Assembly (NCBI GenBank): GCA_046712825.1
Contig: JBKKCR010000220.1
Location: 1-23,955, forward strand
Source of the DNA: DATFGK01 sp046712825
GTDB lineage: Bacteria > Actinomycetota > AC-67
Direction: 5' to 3'
DNA: 23,955 nucleotides
Shown: positions 7,523 to 15,346 of the stretch, in pieces
Layout of the letters: the number at the start of each line of letters is the position of its first letter
Numbering within the stretch: the stretch's first letter is position 1
Notes under the pieces: model-generated
Database searches by the model: none
The model's input: the letters and a program-made list of their open reading frames with translations, nothing else
Told to the model about the DNA's origin: nothing
Made by a program: the position numbers and the translations under genes

Positions 7523-8266
7523 TCCGTCGACCCTGCCTGGCGATCGCCGCTGGCGGTCACGCCATCCGAGTTCGAGCGCCAGTGCGTGTGGCTGGCCGGC
7601 AACCGGCGCGTCGTCGGTCTGGATCGCGCGATCGGCATACTGGACCGGCGTTTCCGGCTTCCCGCCGGAACGGTCGCCATCACCTTCGACGACGGCTTCG
7701 CCGGTCTCTCCGAGCACGCAGCCCCGGTGCTGCGCAAGCACGGCCTCCCCGCCACCATCTTCCTCGTCGCGTCCACGCTGACCGGTGCGCCGTTGCGCTA
7801 CGAATGGGTCGATGGCGAACCGCCGCCCGAGCCGCGCACGCTCACGCTCGAGCAAGTGCTCGAGATGCAGGACGCCGGCGTGACGTTCGGATCGCATACG
7901 GTGAACCACCGCGACCTCACACACCTTTCGGACGCCGAGTGCGCCCACGAGATGTCGGAGAGCAAGCAGATCCTAGGCGACCTCTTGGGCCGCCCCGCGA
8001 CGCTCCTCGCGTATCCGGGAGGCCGGCACGACGAGCGCGTTCGCCGCATCGCCGCGCATGCCGGATACGAAGCCGCATTCACCCTACCGGAGGGGCGCGA
8101 AGCGGTCGGACGTCATGCGATCCCGCGGGTCGGCATCTACCCCGGCAACAGCGAGTGGACGCTGCGTGTAAAGGACTCGCGCTGGTACCTACCCGCGCGC
8201 ACATCGCCCGTGTTCCCGGCGCTGCGACGCGCGGCCCGCGCGGTCACTCGGCGTCGCGCCGGCTGA
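7502..8266 (+). CDS. Polysaccharide deacetylase, NodB / carbohydrate esterase 4 family
   Basis: The protein has 254 residues from the ATG at 7502; an in-frame ATG at 7493 would add three residues. MSILCYHSVDP is the usual opening of this family. Motif 1 is TFDDG (61-65), with the catalytic base and a metal aspartate. Motif 2 is SHTVNH (131-136), whose two histidines complete the metal site. Motif 3 is YPGG (171-174). Such enzymes remove N- or O-acetyl groups from polymers such as poly-N-acetylglucosamine or peptidoglycan. No signal peptide is visible, unlike many wall-acting members, so it may act in the cytoplasm, on lipid-linked sugar, or be exported by another route. Its 3' end overlaps the convergent Wzz-like gene by 23 bases. 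Confidence 0.9.
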   Translation: MSILCYHSVDPAWRSPLAVTPSEFERQCVWLAGNRRVVGLDRAIGILDRRFRLPAGTVAITFDDGFAGLSEHAAPVLRKHGLPATIFLVASTLTGAPLRYEWVDGEPPPEPRTLTLEQVLEMQDAGVTFGSHTVNHRDLTHLSDAECAHEMSESKQILGDLLGRPATLLAYPGGRHDERVRRIAAHAGYEAAFTLPEGREAVGRHAIPRVGIYPGNSEWTLRVKDSRWYLPARTSPVFPALRRAARAVTRRRAG

Positions 8267-9959
8267 CCGACCCGCCGTCGCGCGGCGCCGACGGGGCGTC
8301 ATCCGCGACGTCCTTCCCGTTGCCCGTGTCGGAACGCACGTCCTCGAGATCGTCGAGGTTGATCTGTCGTGGCGGCCTGGGCTCTCGCGGCGGCTGCCAG
8401 AGGAGCGGCTGTTCCGGTTGCGCGCGCGGGGGCATCATCGACTGCAACCGCCGCTCTTCACGCTCGAGCTCGGACGCGGGCGTCCACCCGGAGCGCTCGA
8501 CCTGGGTCGAGGGCTGCGAGCCCGTCGGCTTCGGGGCTTCCACCGGCTTCGGGGCTTCGATCACTGGGTCCCGCGTACGCCGGTCGTTCCGGTCTTGTTG
8601 AACCGGCCTCGCCGAGGGCGGGCTGTCCGGCTGTGGCGTCGGCGGCGCCGGCCGATGCGCCGCGGGAGCCGTCGGTGACGGCTGAGTGGGCCGTGCCGCG
8701 GGGGGTTCATGGACGGCCGGACGGTCTTGGACCGCCGGACGTGGTGGCGTCGTGGGCGCTGGCGTCGATTGGGCGAGCGATGCCTCGGCTGGCGACGTGG
8801 CCGGCGTCGGCGTCGTCCGTGGACTCATCAGCCAGGGCCAGGCGTGGCCGCGGCGCACGAACACCACGGCCGCGATCTCACCGGGCAGGAACTGGGAGGC
8901 CACGTCGAGGATCCGGCTCCTCGGTGTGCCCTGACGAACGACCAGGATGATCTGTGCCGACTCGGGGATCATCTGCGGTGCGTCGCTGCCCTTCGCTGAT
9001 GGTCCGTCGATCACGATCGGGGCCTTGGTCCACGTCCCGGGATCGGGAAGCGACTTGCTGACGAGCACGCGCGCGTCGCTCTCGAAGTGCTCGTAAAGCC
9101 GCTGCACGCCCGCGTCCTTCGACGGGACGAGGTACGTCCGAATCTCCCGCCCATGGACTGCGGCGACGAGCTGGGCCAGAACCGTCCGAACCTCTTCGTC
9201 GCCCGGGGCGCTGATGAGGACGACCGTCCCGATGGGTTTCGGGAACAGACGCTTGGCCGTCGCAGCGAGACCCGGGACTCGCGAGCCTTCGGCCGAGATC
9301 CCTCGCATCGACGGCAGCGTCGGCGTGCCGGCAAGCGGGGAACCGACGAGCGCCGCTGCCTCGTCGGCGCCGAGCACCGGCCGCCGGATGGTCAGGAACA
9401 TCCCGACGACGCCGATCCCAACGAGCAGGCCGAGCGCGATGCCGAGCACGCCGAGCACCGGCACGGCGGCGATCGCATCGGACGCGGCCGAGGGGACGCG
9501 CGCGATGTCCTGAACCGCGAATTCCCCGACCCCATCTCCCGGTCTGTTGAGCTCGGCGACGAAGGCGTTCGCGACCGCGTTGGCGATGTCGGCGGCCACG
9601 TTGCGGTCGGCGTGCAGGCCGATCACCCGGTAGATGATGTTCTCTTGGACCGGCTCCAGCCGGGCGTGGTCGGGGATCAGGCTCGACGGCTTGATCGACA
9701 AACGCCCGTCGTTAACCGCCTTCTCCGCGACTGCCCCGCCGGAGAAGATGTTCTCGCCGAGCTTCGCGTAGGCGTCGATCGGCAGCGGCTGCTTCGTCGC
9801 GATGACGAGGGCGGTGGCCTCATACTCTCGCCCGAACCCGCTCGCCCCGGCCGATATGAAGATCGCCGCCGCCGCGGGAACCGTGATGATGAAAACCCAG
9901 AGGAACCGGCGCACCCCCCACCACAGCCTCGATGCTGTGTCCTCGAATACGTCGGCCAT
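8244..9959 (-). CDS. Wzz-like polysaccharide co-polymerase fused to a degenerate BY-kinase-like domain and Pro-rich tail
   Basis: The protein has 571 residues. A transmembrane helix at 19-38, an extracytoplasmic segment (about 40-163) and a second helix at 166-190 form the Wzz topology. Residues 240-375 align by pattern with bacterial tyrosine kinases of the CpsD/CapB type: VVLISAPGDEEVRT sits where Walker A (GEGKT) should be, and TYLVPSKD where Walker A' (LLIDxD) should be. APIVIDGPS resembles Walker B, and IILVVRQGTPRSRILDVASQFL resembles the following helix. Both phosphate-binding motifs are lost, so ATP hydrolysis is unlikely. Residues 380-530 are Pro/Ala/Thr-rich with no tyrosine, in place of the usual Tyr cluster. 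The ATG overlaps the preceding stop by one base (TGATG), so it is translated with the Wzy-like protein. Likely role: chain-length or export control, perhaps as a scaffold. Confidence 0.85.
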   Translation of the reverse strand: MADVFEDTASRLWWGVRRFLWVFIITVPAAAAIFISAGASGFGREYEATALVIATKQPLPIDAYAKLGENIFSGGAVAEKAVNDGRLSIKPSSLIPDHARLEPVQENIIYRVIGLHADRNVAADIANAVANAFVAELNRPGDGVGEFAVQDIARVPSAASDAIAAVPVLGVLGIALGLLVGIGVVGMFLTIRRPVLGADEAAALVGSPLAGTPTLPSMRGISAEGSRVPGLAATAKRLFPKPIGTVVLISAPGDEEVRTVLAQLVAAVHGREIRTYLVPSKDAGVQRLYEHFESDARVLVSKSLPDPGTWTKAPIVIDGPSAKGSDAPQMIPESAQIILVVRQGTPRSRILDVASQFLPGEIAAVVFVRRGHAWPWLMSPRTTPTPATSPAEASLAQSTPAPTTPPRPAVQDRPAVHEPPAARPTQPSPTAPAAHRPAPPTPQPDSPPSARPVQQDRNDRRTRDPVIEAPKPVEAPKPTGSQPSTQVERSGWTPASELEREERRLQSMMPPRAQPEQPLLWQPPREPRPPRQINLDDLEDVRSDTGNGKDVADDAPSAPRDGGSVSRRDAE

Positions 9960-11269
9960 CAGGCCTCCCCTAATTTCAGGCGTTGCAACGGTATGAACCG
10001 CGCCGTGGTCGGTGCCGCTACTCGTCGCCCCTCGTGAGCAAGCGTCGTCAATCCCGCGTACATCAGAACCATCCAGAAGTACTTGAAGCCTAGAGTGGAC
10101 AGGAACGTGCTCGCCACGAGCACCCCCACGAAGCCCGCGAGCGGGGATCCGCGGATCTCCTTCGGTAAGCGAAGCAGATCCTTTGCCACGAGCGCGAGCG
10201 CCGCGACCAGCAGCAGGAGTCCGGCGATCCCCGTCTCGATGAGCGAGCCGATCCAGATGCTGTGCGCGACGAATGGGCGGTCGAGACCACGCGCGCTCGG
10301 CTCGGAATGAAGGGTGTCTTGATACACGGTCGGGAACGAGCCGAACCCGCTTCCGACCCAGCAGTACCGTTCACAACGCGTTAGGGCGGTTCGCCAGATG
10401 TCCGTCCGTCCGGAGGATCCCGGCCGGGAGATCCGGCGCTGCAACTGGTCCGGCGCCAGGGAGATGGTCACGCCCGCCACCAGCACCAGTCCGAGCCCGA
10501 CTGCTGCCATCACACCGCGACGCTGATGCGAGAACGCGTGGATCACGAGCACCGTCAGGGCGGCGAGGATCCCGCCACGGGAGCCGGTGAGCATGATCGC
10601 CGCACCGATGAGCGCGCTCGCGCTCCAGAACAGCAGACGAGCCGCGGTGTTCGTCGCCCGAACTGCGCGTCCGATCGCGATCGCGAGCGGAAGGATCAGC
10701 GTTGCTGCCGTGATGTTCGGGTCGATCCCCTTGCCAACACCGCCGGCTGTCGCGAACCTCGGCCCCGTGCCGCCCGCTTGGGCTAGTCCCGACTGCAGCA
10801 GCAGGATGATGCCGTACATGCCGGCGATGGCTCCGCCGAGTACAAGCGCCTCCTCGACACGCACCACGTCGCGCTCCTCCACGGGCATCAAGCACACGAG
10901 CAAGTACAAGGCGATGAGACCGAGAAGGACGGTGAACTCACTCAAGCTCGTCGACGGGTCGACCGACCACGCGAAGCTCAATCCGGCGAAGGCCACGAAG
11001 AGGAGCCACGCGGGGACGGCGGAGAGGAGCATCGGCGCGCTTCTCGGGACGAGCATGAGATGTCCGATCAGGCCGGCGATCACGATCAGGCCGAGTACGC
11101 TCGAGGGAGTGTCGAACGGCGCCGGCAGGCCGAGCGGAAGGCTCACCGCAGACCCGAACGGCAACACGAGCGCGTAGGCGGTGAGCAGTACCCGGACCGG
11201 GGCGCGGAGGCCCGCGACCAGGGCCACGACGGCGACCGGCAACAGCGCAAGCGCCAGGATGAGGGTCAT
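9959..11269 (-). CDS. O-antigen ligase / Wzy-like polysaccharide polymerase
   Basis: The protein has 436 residues and about 11-12 hydrophobic segments (for example 3-20, 57-75, 83-101, 112-128, 141-160, 211-228, 252-271, 345-362, 378-393, 396-411). Conserved features of the O-antigen ligase family are present: DPN in GIDPNITAAT (183-185), TGSRGG (228-233), GRTDIW (287-292) and, after the large external loop, AHSIWIGSLIETGIAG with H336. Members either polymerise lipid-linked repeat units or ligate finished glycan at the outer face of the membrane; sequence alone does not separate these. In a monoderm with an adjacent Wzz-like gene, polymerase is the better guess. TATCGT lies seven bases before the ATG, suggesting a leaderless transcript for this two-gene operon. 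Confidence 0.88.
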   Translation of the reverse strand: MTLILALALLPVAVVALVAGLRAPVRVLLTAYALVLPFGSAVSLPLGLPAPFDTPSSVLGLIVIAGLIGHLMLVPRSAPMLLSAVPAWLLFVAFAGLSFAWSVDPSTSLSEFTVLLGLIALYLLVCLMPVEERDVVRVEEALVLGGAIAGMYGIILLLQSGLAQAGGTGPRFATAGGVGKGIDPNITAATLILPLAIAIGRAVRATNTAARLLFWSASALIGAAIMLTGSRGGILAALTVLVIHAFSHQRRGVMAAVGLGLVLVAGVTISLAPDQLQRRISRPGSSGRTDIWRTALTRCERYCWVGSGFGSFPTVYQDTLHSEPSARGLDRPFVAHSIWIGSLIETGIAGLLLLVAALALVAKDLLRLPKEIRGSPLAGFVGVLVASTFLSTLGFKYFWMVLMYAGLTTLAHEGRRVAAPTTARFIPLQRLKLGEA

Positions 11270-11619
11270 CCAGGTAACGATAGGGTCAGGGCCCCACGAC
11301 CGCGTTCTGCATTCACGTGGGCACCGCTACGACATCTGCTGTAGGGGTGTGTCGCGAAAAAGGAGAAAGGGCTGGCCGAGGTCGCACCCGCCAGCCCTCA
11401 CTCGTATGGAACTGTGGCTCCCTCTCCTCATCGAGCCCGGGCCCGCGTCGGAGGGTCACCCTAGCCGGTTCGTCCTACGCGGCAGCCCTACTGGGCATCC
11501 CACGGGGCGCGGATTCCGGCCCCGACGTGAGCCGCGTTTGAGGAACCACCGGCATCCCGATTCTCTAACGCCGGGGGGCCCCGTGTCTAGAGACGAAACG
11601 GGCGGCTTCCCGAATCTTG
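11270..11619. other. Intergenic region: 3' region of HIT gene, terminator, and promoter of the Wzy-like gene
   Basis: No convincing gene is seen in this 350-base gap. The part next to the HIT stop (about 11400-11619) is very GC-rich, with several short inverted repeats such as CCGGC...GCCGG (about 11547-11572) and GGGTGACCC (11453-11461). I compared it by eye with c-di-GMP, c-di-AMP, cobalamin, RNase P and SRP RNA motifs and found no match. A terminator follows at 11356-11398, then a probable -10 hexamer (11277-11282, minus strand TATCGT) for the Wzy-like gene. Confidence 0.5.
11356..11398 (-). terminator. Intrinsic terminator after thrS-HIT
   Basis: On the minus strand AGGGCTGGC (11398-11390) pairs perfectly with GCCAGCCCT (11376-11368) around a 13-base loop. 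It is followed by TTCTCCTTTTTC, a pyrimidine tract with five consecutive T. It ends transcription of the leftward housekeeping genes before the polysaccharide operon. Confidence 0.8.
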
Positions 11620-12102
11620 CTAGAGGTGCGGTTTCAGCCTCGAGAAGGTGTCCTCGAGCGCCTCGGGGATGACCTTGGAGTCGCCCACGGTGGTCATGAA
11701 GTTGGTATCCCCGCCCCAGCGTGGCACGACGTGCAGATGGACGTGATCCGTGATGCCGGCGCCCGCGATCACGCCTTGGTTCACCCCAACGTTGAATCCC
11801 TGCGGCCCGAGCGTCGCCTTGAGCGCGTTGATGCAACGCTGCGACCAGTCGGAGATCTCCGCGAGCTCGTCGGGCGTCAACGACTCCCACTCTCCGATGT
11901 GACGGTAAGGCGTGACCATGAGGTGTCCGGTGTTGTACGGGAACTTGTTGAGGATAACGAAGGAATGCTCCCCACGCGCGAGGATCAGGTTCGCTTCGTC
12001 GTTCGACGCGCCCTGCGACGGGAAGTCGCAGAAGATACACGTGTTGTGACGCTCCTCGCCTTTGATGTACGCCATCCGCCAGGGGGTCCAGAGACGTTCC
12101 AC
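11620..12102 (-). CDS. HIT-family protein, Ap4A phosphorylase type
   Basis: The protein has 160 residues, the usual size. The HIT motif HVHLHVV is at 120-126 with H122 the expected nucleotidyl-accepting histidine. The opening MERLWTPWRMAYI and the CIFC pair (22-25) match the actinobacterial Ap4A phosphorylase group encoded next to thrS, as in Mycobacterium tuberculosis Rv2613c. The family cleaves diadenosine tetraphosphate to ADP and ATP using phosphate. Ap4A is a by-product of aminoacyl-tRNA synthetases, which makes pairing with thrS sensible. The start is GTG and shares one base with the thrS stop (TAGTG), so the two are translationally coupled. A CDP-alcohol phosphatidyltransferase gene that often follows in mycobacteria is absent here. 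Confidence 0.9.
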   Translation of the reverse strand: MERLWTPWRMAYIKGEERHNTCIFCDFPSQGASNDEANLILARGEHSFVILNKFPYNTGHLMVTPYRHIGEWESLTPDELAEISDWSQRCINALKATLGPQGFNVGVNQGVIAGAGITDHVHLHVVPRWGGDTNFMTTVGDSKVIPEALEDTFSRLKPHL

Positions 12103-13892
12103 TACGAGTGCGCCCGGGCGCGTATCTCCTCGAGCACCTTCTCGGCGAACTCGGCGAGCGGGACGTCACCCTGCTGTTGGCCGTCTCGCGGGTTTACCCC
12201 GGCGGTCCCCGCTTCGACATCGCGATCGCCGATCACGAGGATGTACGGCACTTTCTGAAGCTTCGCGTCGCGGATCTTGTGGCCCAGCTTCTCGCGCCGG
12301 TTGTCAACCTCGACGCGGATGCCGCGCGCGCGCATGTCGGCGGCAACCGACTCGCAGTGCTCGTTGTGTCGATCGGCGATCGGGCAGACCACGACCTGCA
12401 CCGGCGCGAGCCAAGTCGGGAACGCGCCGGCGTAGTGCTCGATCAGCACACCGGTCACACGTTCGACGGAACCGAGGATCGCCCGGTGGATCATCACCGG
12501 GCGCTCGAGCTTGTTGTCCTCGCCGGCCGCATACTGCAGATCGAAGGCCTCGGGGAGCGCGAAATCGACCTGGATGGTGGTCAGCTGCCAGTACCGGCCG
12601 ATCGCGTCGGCGAAGTGGAAGTCGATCTTCGGTCCGTAGAACGCGCCCTCGCCCTCGGCAACGGTGTACGGCTTCCCCCACTTGTCGAGCGCACTCTTCA
12701 GCGCGTCGGTCGCCTCGGCCCACATCTCCTCGTTGCCGATCGCCTTTCCGGGCTTGGTGGAGAGCTCGATGCGCGGCTCGCCGAATCCGAGGGTGTTGTG
12801 GATGTCGAGGGTGAGCTCCATCACGCCGATGATCTCGTCCACGAGCTGGTCGGACCGGCAGAAGATGTGCGAATCGTCCTGGGTCAGCCCACGAACACGC
12901 ATCAGTCCGTGGAGAACACCCGAGCGCTCGTGGCGGTAGACGGTGCCGAGCTCGAACATACGGATGGGCAGGTCTCGGTACGAGCGGGTTTTGGACTTGT
13001 AGACGAGCACGTGGAACGGGCAGTTCATCGGCTTGACGTAGTACTCCGCGCCCTCGAGCTCCATCGCCGGATACATGTTGTCCTTGTACTGAGCGAGGTG
13101 GCCGCTGGTCTCCCACAGCACGGACCGGGCGACGTGCGGTGAGTACACCGGCTCGTAGCCGCGGCTCAGATTTATCTCGCGTGAGAAGTCCTCGAGGGTT
13201 TTGCGAAGCGCGCCACCCTTCGGATGCCACACGAGCAGCCCGCCGCCGAGCTCCTCGGGGAACGAAAAGAGGTCAAGCTCACGGCCGAGCTTGCGATGGT
13301 CCCGCTTGGCCGCTTCCTCCAGGCGAACGAGGTAATCGTCGAGCGCATCCTGCGACTCCCAAGCGGTGCCGTAGATCCGCTGGAGCATCGGGTTGCGCTC
13401 GTCGCCGCGCCAGTACGCGCCGGCGATACGCAGGAGCTTGAAGGCCGGGATGAGCGCGGTGTCCAAGACGTGCGGCCCGCGGCAGAGATCCGCCCACCCG
13501 TTGTTGCGGTAGACCGTGATGGCTTGGCCGCCGGCGCCCTCGCTCTCGTCGACGCCTTGGATGATCTCGACCTTGAAGGGCTGGTCGGCGAACCGCTTCA
13601 GGGCCTCGTTGCGGCTCAGCTCCTCACGATTGAACGGCTGTGCGGCGGCGACTATCTCGCGCATGCGCGCCTCGATGCGTTCCAGGTCTTCGGGTGTGAA
13701 AGCGCGCCCGACGTCGAAGTCGTAGTAGAAGCCGTCGGCGATGGCCGGCCCGATCGCGTACTTGGCGCCGGGGAACAGATCGCAAACGGCTTGTGCCATC
13801 ACGTGCGCGGTCGAATGGCGAAGTACCTCACGCCCCTCCTCCGAGGAGAGGTCGACGGCAGTTCCCTCGGTTAGCTTCACGGTTGCGGTCAC
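12102..13892 (-). CDS. thrS: Threonyl-tRNA synthetase, lacking an N-terminal TGS domain
   Basis: The protein has 596 residues. AGGAG five bases before the GTG at 13892 fixes the start, and the GTGA there overlaps the stop of the peptidase gene. The editing domain starts almost at once: HSTAH (H26, H30) and LCRGPH (C137, H141) are the conserved editing-site residues. The class II core has motif 2 RHERSGVLHGL (320-330). The zinc ligands are C291 (MNCPFH), H342 (DDSHIF) and H469 (MIHRAI), and motif 3 follows H469. The anticodon-binding domain runs from about 498 to 590. The TGS domain of about 60 residues that most bacterial ThrRS carry is missing; only about 20 residues precede the editing domain. 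Threonylation and editing should both be intact. Confidence 0.96.
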   Translation of the reverse strand: MTATVKLTEGTAVDLSSEEGREVLRHSTAHVMAQAVCDLFPGAKYAIGPAIADGFYYDFDVGRAFTPEDLERIEARMREIVAAAQPFNREELSRNEALKRFADQPFKVEIIQGVDESEGAGGQAITVYRNNGWADLCRGPHVLDTALIPAFKLLRIAGAYWRGDERNPMLQRIYGTAWESQDALDDYLVRLEEAAKRDHRKLGRELDLFSFPEELGGGLLVWHPKGGALRKTLEDFSREINLSRGYEPVYSPHVARSVLWETSGHLAQYKDNMYPAMELEGAEYYVKPMNCPFHVLVYKSKTRSYRDLPIRMFELGTVYRHERSGVLHGLMRVRGLTQDDSHIFCRSDQLVDEIIGVMELTLDIHNTLGFGEPRIELSTKPGKAIGNEEMWAEATDALKSALDKWGKPYTVAEGEGAFYGPKIDFHFADAIGRYWQLTTIQVDFALPEAFDLQYAAGEDNKLERPVMIHRAILGSVERVTGVLIEHYAGAFPTWLAPVQVVVCPIADRHNEHCESVAADMRARGIRVEVDNRREKLGHKIRDAKLQKVPYILVIGDRDVEAGTAGVNPRDGQQQGDVPLAEFAEKVLEEIRARAHS

Positions 13893-15166
13893 GACAGCTC
13901 CTGTACCACGCGGCGCGCCCAATCTCGTTCCAGCGTCGCGAAGGGCAAGCCGAGCGCGGAACGGCAGGCGCGGTCCAGATGATATCGCCAGGTCCCCGGC
14001 GCAACCGGGCTTTCCGCGCCGAAGTCCCGGTAGAGCCGGGCTCCGGCGTTCCGGCCGAAGCGGGTCCCGATGTAGGCGATGAAATGGTTCGCTTGCTCAT
14101 AGGAGGCGTAGATCTCGTTCGGCGTCCCGGCTGTGAAGACGAAGTCTTCCACGAGGTGGTCGTCGAACCGCCCGCCACGAACCATCGCCCGCAACTGCGG
14201 GGTCGGAGGGCTGTAGGCCGCCTCGCCGTAATACTGCGCAACCCCCTCATCCATGATCGACGTCACGTACGGGCCGCTCAGCTCACGCGCGGCGAGATGC
14301 AGGAACTCGTGCTGCAGGATCGAGCGCTGGAACGACTCACCGTAGCCACGGAAGTTCGGCCAATGGAGGTAGACGCGGGGCCCGACCAGATCCCACCCCT
14401 TCCCCCGATCGATGCTCGAAGCGGCGAACGCCACGAAGGTCGACAGGTCGAACGTCGTCTGGAGGATGCGTGCGAGCTCGTTGACCGTGCTCGGGATGTT
14501 CAAGATTATGCGGTCCTCACGCCACCGGTTCGGCCATTGGCGCTTGACCGTTGCCCGCGCCTGTTTGGAGAGCGCGAGCATGCTCGACGCGGCGGAACGC
14601 TCGGCAGGGTGGAAGATCACCATGATCCCGTCGTCCTCGATGTGATCGACCGGGCCGAAGTCCCAAAGGTTGCGGTTCGACTGAAGCGCGATCCCCTCGA
14701 CGTCGTCGTCGGCCACCACCGCCCAGCCGTCCTTCCCTTTCACGACGGTCAGATAGACGTCTTCGGCCGAGGGTGCGACATCGTAGCCCTTGAACCCGAT
14801 CCGCTCCTTGACCTGGACGACGTGCACCTCGACCCCTGCGTGATCTCGCCGGTCGGCCTCACGGGTCAGCTCCGAAAACTCGGCCTGCGAGAAGTCGAGC
14901 GAGTAGGCGCCGAGCGGCAAGGCGCGGATGCGGCGGAACCAGGTGAGCCGGTCCGACCGGAAACTTCCCGGCGCCCCGATCATGGTTCTCAGGAACGCCT
15001 GCTCGTCGCCCTCTAGCACCGCTCGAGCCCGGGTCGCGAGCATCGCGCGGACCTCGTCTTGCCAGTTCGCTGTTACCGAGTTGGTCGGCGACGGCGTCTG
15101 GGCGGAACCGGTCCAGACCGGCGCGAGCAGAACGACGACGATCACCCAGAGCGAAGCGCGCTTCAT
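13889..15166 (-). CDS. Secreted gluzincin-like metallopeptidase (peptidase MA-like)
   Basis: The protein has 425 residues from the ATG at 15166; a longer open frame runs back through the tRNA gene and is rejected. A signal peptide (KRASLWVIVVVLLAPVWTGSA) covers residues 2-22. Residues 35-190 are an alpha/beta domain of the NTF2 or accessory type. HEFLH at 286-290 is the zinc-binding HExxH, and MDEGVAQYY places E307 17 residues after the last histidine as a plausible third ligand, the gluzincin (M1/MA clan) arrangement. Probable location is extracytoplasmic. It overlaps thrS by four bases, an unusual partner for a synthetase. The substrate is unknown. Actual proteolysis is an inference from the motif only. 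Confidence 0.82.
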   Translation of the reverse strand: MKRASLWVIVVVLLAPVWTGSAQTPSPTNSVTANWQDEVRAMLATRARAVLEGDEQAFLRTMIGAPGSFRSDRLTWFRRIRALPLGAYSLDFSQAEFSELTREADRRDHAGVEVHVVQVKERIGFKGYDVAPSAEDVYLTVVKGKDGWAVVADDDVEGIALQSNRNLWDFGPVDHIEDDGIMVIFHPAERSAASSMLALSKQARATVKRQWPNRWREDRIILNIPSTVNELARILQTTFDLSTFVAFAASSIDRGKGWDLVGPRVYLHWPNFRGYGESFQRSILQHEFLHLAARELSGPYVTSIMDEGVAQYYGEAAYSPPTPQLRAMVRGGRFDDHLVEDFVFTAGTPNEIYASYEQANHFIAYIGTRFGRNAGARLYRDFGAESPVAPGTWRYHLDRACRSALGLPFATLERDWARRVVQELS

Positions 15167-15229
15167 ACGCTCACGGTAGCGGGTCGGTCGAGGGGCCGCG
15201 AGGAGGTGCAGAAAGATCCGCCTACGTCG

Positions 15230-15301
15230 TGGGCGTGGCAGGTTTTGAACCTGCGACCTCTGCCGTGTGAAGGCAGCGCTCTCCCGCTGAGCTACACGCC
15301 C
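15230..15301 (-). tRNA. tRNA-Val (anticodon CAC)
   Basis: A complete 72-base cloverleaf can be folded on the minus strand. The acceptor stem is GGGCGTG with CACGCCC, the D arm is GCTC/GAGC, the anticodon stem is CTGCC/GGCAG with loop TTCACAC, and the T arm is GCAGG-TTCAAAA-CCTGC. The discriminator base is A. Loop positions 34-36 read CAC, which decodes GTG valine. The CCA end is not encoded. Confidence 0.95.
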
Positions 15302-15346
15302 GATCGGAGCAGTCAGGCTAACAACAGGGGCTATCCCCGGCAACGC

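Noticed and set aside
7523..7948. Upstream extension of the lipoprotein frame to 7948
   Set aside because: It is antisense to the conserved TFDDG-containing part of the deacetylase and would place about 140 residues before the lipobox.
11400..11619. Possible known riboswitch or housekeeping RNA
   Set aside because: No conserved core of c-di-GMP, c-di-AMP, cobalamin, RNase P, SRP, tmRNA or 5S RNA could be found by eye on either strand. It is kept only as an unexplained structured region.
14305..14320. Third copy of CTGCAGGA
   Set aside because: It lies inside the metallopeptidase gene, lacks the GCGTAG partner and the -10 hexamer, and is explained by coding sequence.
15167..15343. Upstream extension of the metallopeptidase frame
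   Set aside because: It runs through the tRNA-Val gene and would bury the signal peptide; the ATG at 15166 begins a clear signal sequence.
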